A stretch of DNA of 64,000 bases from Cupriavidus oxalaticus (GTDB lineage Bacteria > Pseudomonadota > Gammaproteobacteria > Burkholderiales > Burkholderiaceae). The DNA lies in NCBI RefSeq assembly GCF_016894385.1, contig NZ_CP069811.1, forward strand, positions 224,501-288,500, written 5' to 3'. Both the position numbers and the translations under genes were made by a program. Under the pieces are notes generated by a model. That model was not told the DNA's origin. It made no database searches and saw only the letters and a list, made by a program, of their open reading frames with translations. Shown here piece after piece: positions 8,854-16,602 of the stretch (position 1 is its first letter; each line of letters opens with the position of its first letter).

Positions 8854-9981
8854 ATGGAATCGCGCCTCCGCATGCTTCAGCCCAAGCCGCAGCGCGACGC
8901 CTGGCACGCCGCGGCGCAGCCGCCCGGTGGTCCGGGTCGACCTGCTGGCCATCGTCCATCCCCTGCACGAGATTGCCTTGCCGCCCTGCCGCGGCCGCGC
9001 CGGCAATGGCTGCGCCTTGCCTGCGCTGGCCTGCTCGCGGCGGCGACGGGCGGTGGGGCAGTGCCCCGCCGTGCCTCGGCCGCGGAACCGGCTCACCTGG
9101 TCGTCGGGTATGGCGCTGGCGGGGGTGCGGACCATGTCGCGCGCGTGGTTGCCGACAGCCTGGCCGCCGACGGCTATCCCGTGCTGGTCGAGAACCGCGC
9201 CGGTGCCGCGGGGCTGGTGGCGCTGCAGGCGGTGCTGCGCGCGCCGGCCGACCGCTCCGTGCTGCTGCTGGGCACGGTGGGCTCGGTCAGCATCGCCCCG
9301 CTGCTGTCGCCCCATGCAGCCGGTGCGGACCGGCTACACCCGGTCGCGGTGCTGGCCGCGACGCCGCATGTGCTGCTGACCAGCGGCGCCGCGCCCGCCG
9401 GGCTGGCGCCGGACGCCGAACTGCATGCGCGGCTGGCCCGCGCGCGGCGCAGGCCGGGGGAGCTGGCCTTTGCCTCGCTTGGCATCCATTCCAGCGCCCA
9501 CCTGGTGGGTGCGCTGATGTGCCGGCAGGCCGGCGTCGAGATGGCCCATCTTCCCTATCCCGGCAGCGCGCGCGCATTGACCGACCTGCAGGGCGGCCAT
9601 ATCGAGATGCTGGTCAGCACGCTGCAGGCCGCGTTGCCGCTGCTGCGCCAGGGCAGGGTGCGGGCCCTGGCCGTGACGGGTGCGCGTCGCAGCCCGCTGG
9701 CGCCATCCACGCCCACCTTTGCCGAGGCCGGTATCGCCGGCATGCATCAGGCCGCGTGGTACGGGCTGCTGGCCGCACCGGGCATGCCCGGCGTGCAGTA
9801 CGAGGGGCTGGCCCTGCGCATGCAGCGGCTGCTGCGGGACGAGCCGGCCTTGTCGCGGCGCCTCGGCCAGGGTGGCGCCGAGCCGCTGGCGCTGACCGGC
9901 GCCGCGGCGGCCGCCTACCTGGCCGCGCAGCGTGACATGTGGCGCGAGGTGATCGCGCAGGTGCGGGAGCGGCTGGAATAG
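8854..9981 (+). CDS. Orphan Bug-family substrate-binding protein
   Basis: 375 residues from the ATG at 8854 (another ATG lies at 8872). The mature region from about residue 75 is a Bug/TctC receptor: HLVVGYGAGGGADHVARVVADSL, LVENRAGAAG, GSVSIAPLLSPHA, FASLGIHSSAHLVGALM, then AEAGIAGMHQAAWYGLLAAPG and a C-terminal helix. The N-terminus is odd: roughly 45 Pro/Arg-rich residues precede a twin-arginine-bearing hydrophobic segment (RPRRQWLRLACAGLLAAA) and a RASA cleavage-like site. Either the true start is further inside or this is an unusually long leader. No TctA/TctB genes are nearby, so it is an orphan receptor. Confidence 0.75.
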   Translation: MESRLRMLQPKPQRDAWHAAAQPPGGPGRPAGHRPSPARDCLAALPRPRRQWLRLACAGLLAAATGGGAVPRRASAAEPAHLVVGYGAGGGADHVARVVADSLAADGYPVLVENRAGAAGLVALQAVLRAPADRSVLLLGTVGSVSIAPLLSPHAAGADRLHPVAVLAATPHVLLTSGAAPAGLAPDAELHARLARARRRPGELAFASLGIHSSAHLVGALMCRQAGVEMAHLPYPGSARALTDLQGGHIEMLVSTLQAALPLLRQGRVRALAVTGARRSPLAPSTPTFAEAGIAGMHQAAWYGLLAAPGMPGVQYEGLALRMQRLLRDEPALSRRLGQGGAEPLALTGAAAAAYLAAQRDMWREVIAQVRERLE

Positions 9982-10002
9982 TGCCTGATGCCGGAACGCA
10001 CC

Positions 10003-10030
10003 AAGAAAAAACCCGCGGCAACCGCGGGTT
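10003..10030 (-). terminator. Intrinsic terminator for the minus-strand small gene
   Basis: Stem AACCCGCGG (10010-10018), loop CAA, stem CCGCGGGTT (10022-10030). Read on the minus strand the hairpin is followed by a run of six T. It serves the gene at 10093-10332 and separates it from the convergent Bug gene. Confidence 0.8.
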
Positions 10031-10092
10031 CAAGTCCCTGCCCGCAGGATCGGGCTCGGAGGAGACAACCACAGGAAAAGCCGGGGCGTCAG

Positions 10093-10332
10093 TCAGTTCA
10101 GGCTGTATTTGACGACCTGTTCTTCGACGCCGACAAAACGTACCAGCTGGCGCAGGCCGCTGGCGTATTCCTTGATGTGGTGCCCGTCAGGCGTATCGGG
10201 CAACCGGTAGTAGATCGGGGCCTTGTTCGGGGCCGTGTCGCGCAGCGGCGCCAGCAGGCCGGGCAGGCGTTCGCCGGCATCGGCTTCCCAGGCGACGTCG
10301 CGCTCTTCGGCAAGCATGGGTTTTCCGGTCAT
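10093..10332 (-). CDS. Small hypothetical protein
   Basis: 79 residues from the ATG at 10332, which has GGAG seven bases upstream; two more upstream ATGs in frame (10338, 10356) are less well placed. The protein begins MTGKPMLAEERDVAWEADAGERLPGLLAPL and ends with a GLRQLVRFVGVEEQVVKYSLN segment. It is soluble, with no signal. I do not recognise a family. A good ribosome binding site and an intrinsic terminator just downstream argue that it is real. Confidence 0.6.
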   Translation of the reverse strand: MTGKPMLAEERDVAWEADAGERLPGLLAPLRDTAPNKAPIYYRLPDTPDGHHIKEYASGLRQLVRFVGVEEQVVKYSLN

Positions 10333-10397
10333 GGGCATACTCCAGATTCGGTGCATGGTGCGGCCGGGGACGGATTTTTCTTGCTCGCACAGGTTTC

Positions 10398-10415
10398 AAT
10401 GTATGGAATGTATGG
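10398..10415. repeat. Tandem 9-mer in the 10.33-10.68 kb intergenic region
   Basis: AATGTATGG is repeated twice in tandem upstream of the minus-strand small gene. The 348-bp intergenic stretch (10333-10680) is otherwise AT-richer than the surroundings and should contain promoters for the small gene and the divergent PadR gene. I see no further clear element. Confidence 0.5.
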
Positions 10416-10680
10416 CAAGTAACGCAAAAATGCCATTCAGCATTATTTAATTCTGTCTGCCGCAAAATTTCTAAACTGCCAGATTTACCGAATATATGCC
10501 CGCGCTTGCAGATATTGCCGGATTGCGGCGATCCTTGCATCACGCTTTGCCGACACCGTGGAGGGTTGCGCTAACATAGCGCCAGTTTTTGCGGTCCGTG
10601 GCGCACCGGCACGACCGGCACTCGCGCCGCATGGCACTCCGCAACCATCAACCGCCCCCGACGGGCCATTGCCCAGACGC

Positions 10681-11244
10681 ATGTCGACCCAGCACGCCTT
10701 GTTGATTTCCCTGCTCGAAAAGCCGTCGTCCGGTTACGACCTGGCGCGCCGCTTCGACCGCTCCATCGGCTATTTCTGGCATGCCACCCACCAGCAGATT
10801 TACCGGGAGCTGGGGCGCATGGCCGACAGCGGCTGGATCGCTGCCGACGAGAGCGAGGCGGTGGAAAACGAGGGCGCCGCCACCGACCGCAAGAACCGCA
10901 AGAAGGTCTACCGGGTGCTGCCGGCCGGGCGCGACGAACTGGTGCGCTGGGTGCTGGCGCCCGGTGCCGCGCTCGACCAGCGCGAGGAAATCCTGGTCAA
11001 GCTGCGTGCCGATGCCGCGATCGGGCCGCTCGGCCTGGGCGATGAAATGCGCCGGCTGATCGCGCTGCACCAGGCACGGCTCGAGACCTACCTCGCGATC
11101 GAGCGCAAGGATTTCTCCGCGCCCGACATGGACCGCGCGCAGCAGTTGCGCTATGCGCTGCTGCGCCGGGGCATCCGCTTCGAGCAGGACTGGGTGGCGT
11201 GGGGCGAAGACCTGCTGCCGCTGCTGGAGCGGCAGTCGGCGTAG
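10681..11244 (+). CDS. PadR-family transcriptional regulator
   Basis: 187 residues from the ATG at 10681 (MSTQHALLISLLEKPSSGYDLARRFD). The frame is open to 10558, but that Pro/Ala-rich extension is not part of the family. The N-terminal winged helix has the PadR hallmark (LLISLLEKPSSGYDLARR, then YFWHATHQQIYRELGRMADSGWI and a basic KNRKKVYRVLPAGRDEL wing). The second half is a Vir_act_alpha_C-type helical dimerisation domain. PadR proteins commonly repress phenolic-acid or drug-stress genes. It is convergent with the nitronate monooxygenase operon and shares its terminator; it may regulate that operon or itself. Confidence 0.88.
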   Translation: MSTQHALLISLLEKPSSGYDLARRFDRSIGYFWHATHQQIYRELGRMADSGWIAADESEAVENEGAATDRKNRKKVYRVLPAGRDELVRWVLAPGAALDQREEILVKLRADAAIGPLGLGDEMRRLIALHQARLETYLAIERKDFSAPDMDRAQQLRYALLRRGIRFEQDWVAWGEDLLPLLERQSA

Positions 11245-11264
11245 CGCGCCGCGCGCCAAAGCAA

Positions 11265-11292
11265 AACGCCGGCCTTGCGGCCGGCGTTCTTT
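11265..11292. terminator. Terminator between convergent PadR and nitronate monooxygenase genes
   Basis: Perfect 10-bp stem AACGCCGGCC (11265-11274) with TTGC loop and GGCCGGCGTT (11279-11288), followed by CTTTATT on the plus strand and preceded by AAAA, so it can work in both directions. Confidence 0.8.
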
Positions 11293-11310
11293 ATTGGGGC
11301 TTGGTCAGGC

Positions 11311-12306
11311 TCAGGCCACGTCAACTGCCCGCGCACCCGCCTGGCTGGCTTCGCCCAACCCCAGGCGCCGGCGCGCCAGCGCATACTCCTCGGCAAAGCG
11401 CCGCACCAGCTCGCCCGCCGGCACCACGCGCTTGATCGCGCCCACGCCCTGGCCGGCGCCCCAGATATCCTTCCACGCCTTCACGCTGGTCGAGCCGAAG
11501 TTCATCTTGGACGGATCCGACTGCGGCAGCGCCTGCGGATCCAGGCCCGCGCGCTCGATGCTGCCGCGCAGGTAGTTGCCGTGCACGCCGGTAAAGAGGT
11601 TGGAGTAGACGATGTCGCCGGCGCTGCTGTCGACGATCATCTGCTTGTAGCCGTCCTGCGCGTTGGCTTCCTGCGTGGCGATGAAGGCCGAGCCGATGTA
11701 GGCCAGGTCGGCGCCCGCGGCCTGCGCGGCCAGGATGGCGTCGCCGCTGGAGATCGCGCCCGACAGCAGCAGCGGGCCGTCGAACCATTCGCGGATCTCG
11801 TGCAGCAGCGCGAACGGCGACAGCGTGCCGGCATGGCCGCCGGCGCCGGCAGCCACCGCCACCAGCCCGTCGGCGCCCTTCTCGATGGCCTTGCGCGCGA
11901 AGGCGTTGTTGATCACGTCGTGCAGCACGATGCCGCCGTACGAGTGCACCGCGTCGTTGACTTCCTTGCGCGCGCCCAGCGAGGTGATCACGATCGGCAC
12001 CTTGTAGCGCACGCACAGCTCCAGGTCATGCTCGAGCCGGTCGTTGGACTTGTGCACGATCTGGTTGACCGCGAACGGCGCCGCCGGACGGTCCGGATGC
12101 TTTGCGTTGTGCTCGGCCAGTTCGGTGGTGATGCGGTCCAGCCATTCCTCCAGCCTGGGCGCCGGGCGCGCGTTCAGCGCCGGGAACGAGCCCACCACGC
12201 CGGCCTTGCACTGGGCAATCACCAGGTCGGGGTTGGAAATGATGAACAGCGGCGAGCAGACCACCGGCAGCGACAGCCGGTTCTGCAGCAGGGCGGGGAG
12301 GGCCAT
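11311..12306 (-). CDS. Nitronate monooxygenase (2-nitropropane dioxygenase family)
   Basis: 331 residues from the ATG at 12306, which has AGGAGA eight bases upstream; the longer frame to 12339 lacks a site. FMN-dependent TIM barrel oxidising alkyl nitronates or propionate-3-nitronate. Motifs seen are LPVVCSPLFIISNPDLVIAQ at the FMN-binding start, GVVGSFPALNARP, DGLVAVAAGAGGHAG (the GGHxG-type active-site loop), SGAISSGDAILAAQAAGADLAYIGSAF with phosphate-binding glycines, and a C-terminal VKAWKDIWGAGQGVGAI that matches the family. It lies 69 bp after a SnoaL-like gene in one operon behind the operator at 12878-12895. Confidence 0.88.
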   Translation of the reverse strand: MALPALLQNRLSLPVVCSPLFIISNPDLVIAQCKAGVVGSFPALNARPAPRLEEWLDRITTELAEHNAKHPDRPAAPFAVNQIVHKSNDRLEHDLELCVRYKVPIVITSLGARKEVNDAVHSYGGIVLHDVINNAFARKAIEKGADGLVAVAAGAGGHAGTLSPFALLHEIREWFDGPLLLSGAISSGDAILAAQAAGADLAYIGSAFIATQEANAQDGYKQMIVDSSAGDIVYSNLFTGVHGNYLRGSIERAGLDPQALPQSDPSKMNFGSTSVKAWKDIWGAGQGVGAIKRVVPAGELVRRFAEEYALARRRLGLGEASQAGARAVDVA

Positions 12307-12375
12307 GGGTGAAGTCTCCTGGGTAGTACGGTGAGGCAAAAAGAATCTGGCGGGCGCGGGCGGCAGCCTGGCCGC

Positions 12376-12810
12376 TTACGCGGCACCGGTCAGCACGTCC
12401 TTCTGGCTGGCGAGGCGCGCGCTCATGGCGGCGGCCAGCGCCTCCAGCCCCGAGCGCGGGCGCACCATCACTTCGAATTCGGCAATATGGCCGGCGTCGT
12501 TGAAGCGGATCATGTCGATGCCCTTGAGCGCCTTGCCATCGACCGTGGCGCTGAATTCGAGCACCACGCTGTGGCCGTCCTCGCTGACAAAGCTGCGGTG
12601 GTAGCGGAAATCCCGGAACACCTGGTTCACCGTGGTCAGCACCAGCGCGATCGCCGCACGGCCGGGATAGGGCGTATGCGCGACCGGCGAGCGGAACACG
12701 ACCTCGTCGGCGACGATGGCGTCGAGCCCGGCCATCGAATTGGTGGCAATCAACTGGTGCCAGGTGTCGAGCGAGGCCTGCGCTGCGGGAATCAGCTGGG
12801 TGGTGGTCAT
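12376..12810 (-). CDS. SnoaL-like / NTF2-fold protein
   Basis: 144 residues, start ATG at 12810 with AAGGAG upstream. The pattern is typical of NTF2-like small proteins: a helix (LDTWHQLIATNSMAGLDAIVADEVVFRSP), FRDFRYHRSF, then alternating strands (VVLEFSATVDGKALKGIDMIRFNDAGHIAEFEVMVRP) and a closing helix. Members act as small isomerases/hydrolases or ligand carriers. It is the first gene of a two-gene operon with nitronate monooxygenase, so a role in nitro/nitronate detoxification is plausible but inferred. Confidence 0.8.
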   Translation of the reverse strand: MTTTQLIPAAQASLDTWHQLIATNSMAGLDAIVADEVVFRSPVAHTPYPGRAAIALVLTTVNQVFRDFRYHRSFVSEDGHSVVLEFSATVDGKALKGIDMIRFNDAGHIAEFEVMVRPRSGLEALAAAMSARLASQKDVLTGAA

Positions 12811-12877
12811 TGCGGTCTCCTTGGACGGTCACGGCATGCGCCGGCTACCTTGCGTTCGTGTTCTTGTGTTCTTGTCT

Positions 12878-12895
12878 TATGCAACCAGTTGCATA
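12878..12895. promoter_or_regulatory. Perfect 18-bp palindromic operator upstream of the SnoaL-nitronate monooxygenase operon
   Basis: TATGCAACCAGTTGCATA is TATGCAAC, a CA centre, then the exact reverse complement. It closely resembles MarR-family operators (ATGCAAC/GTTGCAT half-sites). It lies 68 bp before the SnoaL-like start codon. No MarR gene is in the window; the regulator could be encoded elsewhere. Confidence 0.65.
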
Positions 12896-13049
12896 GTGAA
12901 TCGAAAGGTAGCATGCGCTGCTGCCCTGCGCAAGCCGGCATTGGCCCCGCGCCATGCCGGGAGCGCCCCGCAGTGACGGGTTGGCTACAATAGGCGGCAT
13001 CGCCTAGCGGAATCCCAGCCGCGCCCGCAGCCACCGGCAGGAGAAGTCA

Positions 13050-14087
13050 GTGACCACTAAGTCGACCGGTAAGTCGACCGCCCACCAGCCCGGCCAGGCA
13101 GCGCTGTTCGATGCCGACCTGGCCGCCTGGCGCGCCCATCCCGAGCGCGCCTTCGACGGCTGGCTGGCGCGGCACGGCTTCCGCCACGGCACCAGCGTGG
13201 TGTACCGCGCCATGTGGGGCAAGCTGCTGCGCTGGTCGGCCGAGCGCGGGTTGCCGCCGCTGAGCTGGTCGGCGGAGCAGATCGGCGAATTCCTCGATGC
13301 CCAGCAGCTGCACAAGTCGCACCGCTACCGCTATGCGCGGCTGATCGAGCGGGTGTTCCACCATCTCTCCCAGTTGCGCGAGGGCATGCACAACCCGGGA
13401 AGCCAGGCGGTGCGCGCGCACCTCGCCGAGGGCGAGAACGACCCCACTGCCTTCCTGCTGCCGGGCGAGCGCGACCTGCTGGTGGCCCGCATCCTGGGTC
13501 CGGCCGGCGTGCCGCCGACGGTGGAGGAATGCCGTGCGGCATCGCCGACGCAATGGAAGCGCGCGCGCGATGCCGCCCTGGTGGCGGTGTTGCTGGGTGG
13601 GGGACTGAAGGTGGGCGAAGCGCGCGCCCTGCGCCTGGAGGCGATCGACGATGGCGCCCCGGGCAGGATGGCGCTGCGCATGGTGCGTCCCGACAATGGC
13701 CGCGCCTATACCGCGCCGCTGTTCGCGCTGGCGCATGCACCGCTGCGGGCGTGGCTGGCGCTGCGCGAGGCGTCGGGCACGCTCGGCAGCCTGCTGTTCC
13801 CGGCCATGCCGTCAGGCCGGCCGATGCACGCGGCTTCGGTCTACCGGCGCGTGGAAATCCTGCTCGACGAAGCCGGCGTGCTGGCCGGCCGCCATGAGCG
13901 GGCCTCGCCGCAGACCTTGCGCAATACCTGCGCGGCCATGCATTTCGAGGCCGGCACGACGCCGGCCGAGGTGGCGCAATGCCTGGGCATGCGCGACCTG
14001 GAATCGGGCTGGCGGCTGCATGGCGCGTATGAGGCCTGGCAGGCACGGGCGGGGCTGGTGGCCCAGGCGAGCGACAGGCAGTCCTGA
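13050..14087 (+). CDS. Tyrosine recombinase-fold protein with degenerate active site
   Basis: 345 residues from the GTG at 13050, behind GGCAGGAGAAGTCA. An N-terminal SAM-like core-binding region (about 20-120, with YRAMWGKLLRWSAERGLPPLSW) precedes a recombinase catalytic fold (about 165-330). Aligned by eye with XerD, the first arginine motif GLRxSE reads GLKVGE (Arg to Lys). The beta-hairpin lysine is absent. Box II HxLRH reads QTLRN, so only its arginine survives. The LGH motif reads LGM, and the tyrosine position after it is Leu, with the nearest Tyr four residues later. It should therefore not cut DNA. It may be a DNA-binding relic or a regulator. It is not flanked by obvious attachment sites or mobile genes. 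Confidence 0.75.
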   Translation: MTTKSTGKSTAHQPGQAALFDADLAAWRAHPERAFDGWLARHGFRHGTSVVYRAMWGKLLRWSAERGLPPLSWSAEQIGEFLDAQQLHKSHRYRYARLIERVFHHLSQLREGMHNPGSQAVRAHLAEGENDPTAFLLPGERDLLVARILGPAGVPPTVEECRAASPTQWKRARDAALVAVLLGGGLKVGEARALRLEAIDDGAPGRMALRMVRPDNGRAYTAPLFALAHAPLRAWLALREASGTLGSLLFPAMPSGRPMHAASVYRRVEILLDEAGVLAGRHERASPQTLRNTCAAMHFEAGTTPAEVAQCLGMRDLESGWRLHGAYEAWQARAGLVAQASDRQS

Positions 14088-14261
14088 TGAATGCGGCGCC
14101 GCCATGCTTGTAACTGTGTGTGCCAGCTGACCGGGCGCGGCTGACGCATCGTGGATAATAGACGACACTACCGCCTGCGCGGGCTCAATGTGCGGCATCA
14201 GGCATTGCACGATGGCGCTTGAGACCCCCCGCCGCGAATCGAAATCCGACGCTTATTTCCC

Positions 14262-15281
14262 ATGCCCGAAACCCTGCTCCTTACCGGCGCCACCGGCTAT
14301 ATCGCCTCGCATACCTGGGTCGCGCTGCTCCATGCCGGCTACCACGTGATCGGACTGGATAATCTGTGCAACAGCAGCCCCGTGGTGATCGAGCGGCTGG
14401 CCGCCATTACCGGCAAGACCCCGGATTTTGTCCAGGGCGACGTGCGCGACCGCGCCTTGCTGGACCGGCTTTTTGCCGAACACCGCATCAGCGGGGTGAT
14501 TCATTTTGCCGCGCTCAAGGCAGTGGGCGAATCGGTGAGCCAGCCGCTGCAGTATTACAGCAACAACCTCGACGGCCTGCTGACGGTCTGCGCCGCCATG
14601 GGCGCGGCCGGGGTGAAACAACTGGTGTTCAGTTCCTCAGCCACGGTTTATGGCAATCCTCACACGGTGCCGATCCTGGAGGACTTCCCGCTGTCGGCGA
14701 CCAATCCGTATGGCCAGACCAAGCTGATGGGAGAGCAAATCCTGCGCGACCTGGAAAAATCGGATCCGGCATGGCGCATTGCCTACCTGCGCTATTTCAA
14801 TCCGGTCGGCGCGCATGAAAGCGGGCTGATCGGCGAGGATCCGCGCGGAATCCCGAATAACCTGATGCCATACGTGGCGCAGGTGGCCGGCGGGCGCCGC
14901 GAGAAACTGATGGTATTCGGCGGCGACTATCCCACGCCTGACGGTACCGGCGTGCGCGACTATATCCACGTGTGCGACCTCGCCGACGGCCACCTCGCGG
15001 CGCTGGTCTACCTGCGCGACCAGGGGCGCGGCATGACCGTCAACCTGGGCACCGGCCGCGGCTACAGCGTGCTGGAAGTGGTCGAGGCCTACCAGCGGGC
15101 CAGTGGCCGGCCGGTGCCGTATGAGATCGTGGCGCGCCGCCCGGGCGATATCGCCTCTTGCTATGCCGATCCCGCGCTGGCCAACCAGCTGCTGGGATGG
15201 CGCGCGCAGCACGGCATCGAGCGCATGTGCCAGGACTCATGGCGCTGGCAGTCGATGAACCCGCACGGGTTCGGCGCCTGA
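14262..15281 (+). CDS. galE: UDP-glucose 4-epimerase
   Basis: 339 residues, the normal GalE length, converting UDP-glucose and UDP-galactose with a tightly bound NAD. The Rossmann motif is TGATGYIAS (the third glycine of GxxGxxG is Ala here). Further signatures are GLDNLCNSSP, FVQGDVRD, VIHFAALKAVGESV, SSSATVYG (catalytic Ser/Thr region), NPYGQTK (YxxxK), YLRYFNPVGAHESGLIGEDP, NNLMPYV, and TPDGTGVRDYIHVCDLADGH. It provides galactose units for lipopolysaccharide or exopolysaccharide. It stands alone between the recombinase-like gene and hns and ends in a strong terminator. Confidence 0.95.
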   Translation: MPETLLLTGATGYIASHTWVALLHAGYHVIGLDNLCNSSPVVIERLAAITGKTPDFVQGDVRDRALLDRLFAEHRISGVIHFAALKAVGESVSQPLQYYSNNLDGLLTVCAAMGAAGVKQLVFSSSATVYGNPHTVPILEDFPLSATNPYGQTKLMGEQILRDLEKSDPAWRIAYLRYFNPVGAHESGLIGEDPRGIPNNLMPYVAQVAGGRREKLMVFGGDYPTPDGTGVRDYIHVCDLADGHLAALVYLRDQGRGMTVNLGTGRGYSVLEVVEAYQRASGRPVPYEIVARRPGDIASCYADPALANQLLGWRAQHGIERMCQDSWRWQSMNPHGFGA

Positions 15282-15310
15282 GCGGCAATTCCGGCAAAAC
15301 ACACCAAACA

Positions 15311-15341
15311 AAAACGCCACGGCTTGCAACCGTGGCGTTTT
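15311..15341 (+). terminator. Intrinsic terminator after galE
   Basis: 12-bp stem AAAACGCCACGG (15311-15322) with a seven-base loop and the perfect complement CCGTGGCGTTTT (15330-15341). A-run and T-run flanks allow termination of both galE and the convergent hns gene. Confidence 0.85.
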
Positions 15342-15362
15342 GGCATGCGTCGGAGCCGGGCT

Positions 15363-15671
15363 TCAGCGAATCAGGAAGTCCTCGACAGCCTTGCCCTGGG
15401 CCAGGGCCTGGGTCAGCCAGCCCGGACGCTTGCCGCGGCCGGTCCAGGTATTGCCGGCGCTGTCGCGATAGCGCACCGGCACCTTGCGGTTGGCCGCCTT
15501 CTTGCCGGCCGGCGCTTTCGCGCCAAAACCCAGGTCTTCCGCGGTCAGGCCATATTGCTCGATTTTCTCGCGAATATCCGAGATCACCGAAGCCTGTTCG
15601 CGCGCCTTGATTTCCTCGGCTTGCTTCTGCAGTTCACTGATTTTCTGAACGATTTCCTGATAAGTCGCCAT
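15363..15671 (-). CDS. hns: H-NS family nucleoid-associated protein
   Basis: 102 residues from the ATG at 15671 (MATYQEIVQKISELQKQAEEIKAREQ). The open frame to 15779 runs through the promoter and is rejected. A charged coiled-coil N-terminus drives oligomerisation. A Lys/Ala-rich linker leads to the C-terminal DNA-binding motif NTWTGRGKRPGWL, the beta-proteobacterial version of the H-NS AT-hook-like loop. H-NS silences AT-rich, often acquired DNA and affects motility genes. Its position next to the chemotaxis/flagellar locus and a lower-GC insertion is suggestive only. A good sigma-70 promoter lies about 110 bp upstream. Confidence 0.93.
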   Translation of the reverse strand: MATYQEIVQKISELQKQAEEIKAREQASVISDIREKIEQYGLTAEDLGFGAKAPAGKKAANRKVPVRYRDSAGNTWTGRGKRPGWLTQALAQGKAVEDFLIR

Positions 15672-15778
15672 TGCGTCCTCGGTTTTCGGTGGGGTGATAT
15701 GCGTGGGTGTCGGCACAGCGGGGTGTCGCGCAAGGTTGCGCCGTGTTGCGCTGTCGGTGTGCTGAAATGCTGAAAACA

Positions 15779-15807
15779 ATTATAACGGGGTAACGAGCCG
15801 CTGCAAA
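15779..15807 (-). promoter_or_regulatory. Sigma-70-type promoter of hns
   Basis: On the minus strand a perfect -10 TATAAT (15779-15784) is preceded by TTTGCA (15802-15807, 4 of 6 matches to TTGACA) at 17-bp spacing. The predicted leader is about 100 nt. Confidence 0.6.
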
Positions 15808-16269
15808 TGCCGGGTCGCTATTCCTGCATGGTTTTTACGAAAATTCTTGCAGCCGATATTGCAGTGAACTTTCGTGAACCATTCAGGTCGGTCGGCCGGA
15901 TTTGAACCGGATCGCGACGGCGCTCATGCGTCCGCTGTCCGCCGACCCGACACATAAATCGTCCTGACCGGGCCGATCCGTCCAAACCAGCGTCTGCCCG
16001 GCCGCGCCGGCGGCGATGGAAATCAAGTTGCCATAATCGGCGGCCGCCCCGGTGAATAAAGCGTCTGCTTACATGCCGCCACGTGCGGCGTGCCGTATAT
16101 CCGACATCCAGGTTAATTTCCGCCCATTTGACACGCGGCCGGACGTCGCTGCTCAAGTACCGGTGGGCTGCGCCGTTATCCGGGCAGGGCGGATCAAGCC
16201 GGTGCCCTGGTCTTGCCGTAACGGAGCCAGCGGTGCGCCTGGCGGAATGCTTACGTTTTCCTTTCAACA
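15808..16269. other. Intergenic region without a recognisable gene
   Basis: About 460 bp between the hns promoter and a chemoreceptor remnant. I see no convincing ORF, RNA or repeat. The decay of the adjacent receptor fragment suggests eroded sequence. Confidence 0.4.
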
Positions 16270-16476
16270 ATGTCTTTCCACGACAATATGCAGATCAAGA
16301 CCCTGTTGCGGGGCGCCATGGGAATGTTGTCGGTGCTGCTGTTGCTGGTCGGCGGCGCCGCGCTGCATGGTATTTCCGCCAGCAACGACTCGCTCCAGGG
16401 CACGCATTCCAACCAGCCGGCTTCGGCCATCGCGCTGATCGCTGCCGGCAGCAACGATGGCCGGAGTGCGTTCTGA
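16270..16476 (+). pseudogene. Remnant of a methyl-accepting chemotaxis protein
   Basis: A 68-residue frame. Residues 7-40 (MQIKTLLRGAMGMLSVLLLLVGGAALHG and following) look exactly like the start of a Tar/Tsr-type receptor: basic MxIKT start, first transmembrane helix, then SNDSLQ at the beginning of the periplasmic domain. It then stops within 30 residues. The end, GSNDGRSAF-stop, resembles the C-terminal tail of the intact receptor at 21620-23461 ([12 protein letters not shown]), so it may be the product of one large internal deletion joining the two ends; that part is speculative. Most of the ligand domain, HAMP and signalling domain is missing. Confidence 0.6.
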
Positions 16477-16602
16477 ACAGGTGTCCCCGGCAGGGGACCC
16501 CCGTATTGTGTTGTTCACACCGCGACCGCAAGATGCCATGATGCGAAGTTTGCCCCGCGCCGGGTTCGTCTTCGCGCATTTTCTTTATCACCGCGCAGCC
16601 CA

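Noticed and set aside
13050..14087. Integrative element anchored by the recombinase-like gene
   Set aside because: No tRNA, direct-repeat attachment sites or mobile cargo nearby, and the recombinase active site is lost.
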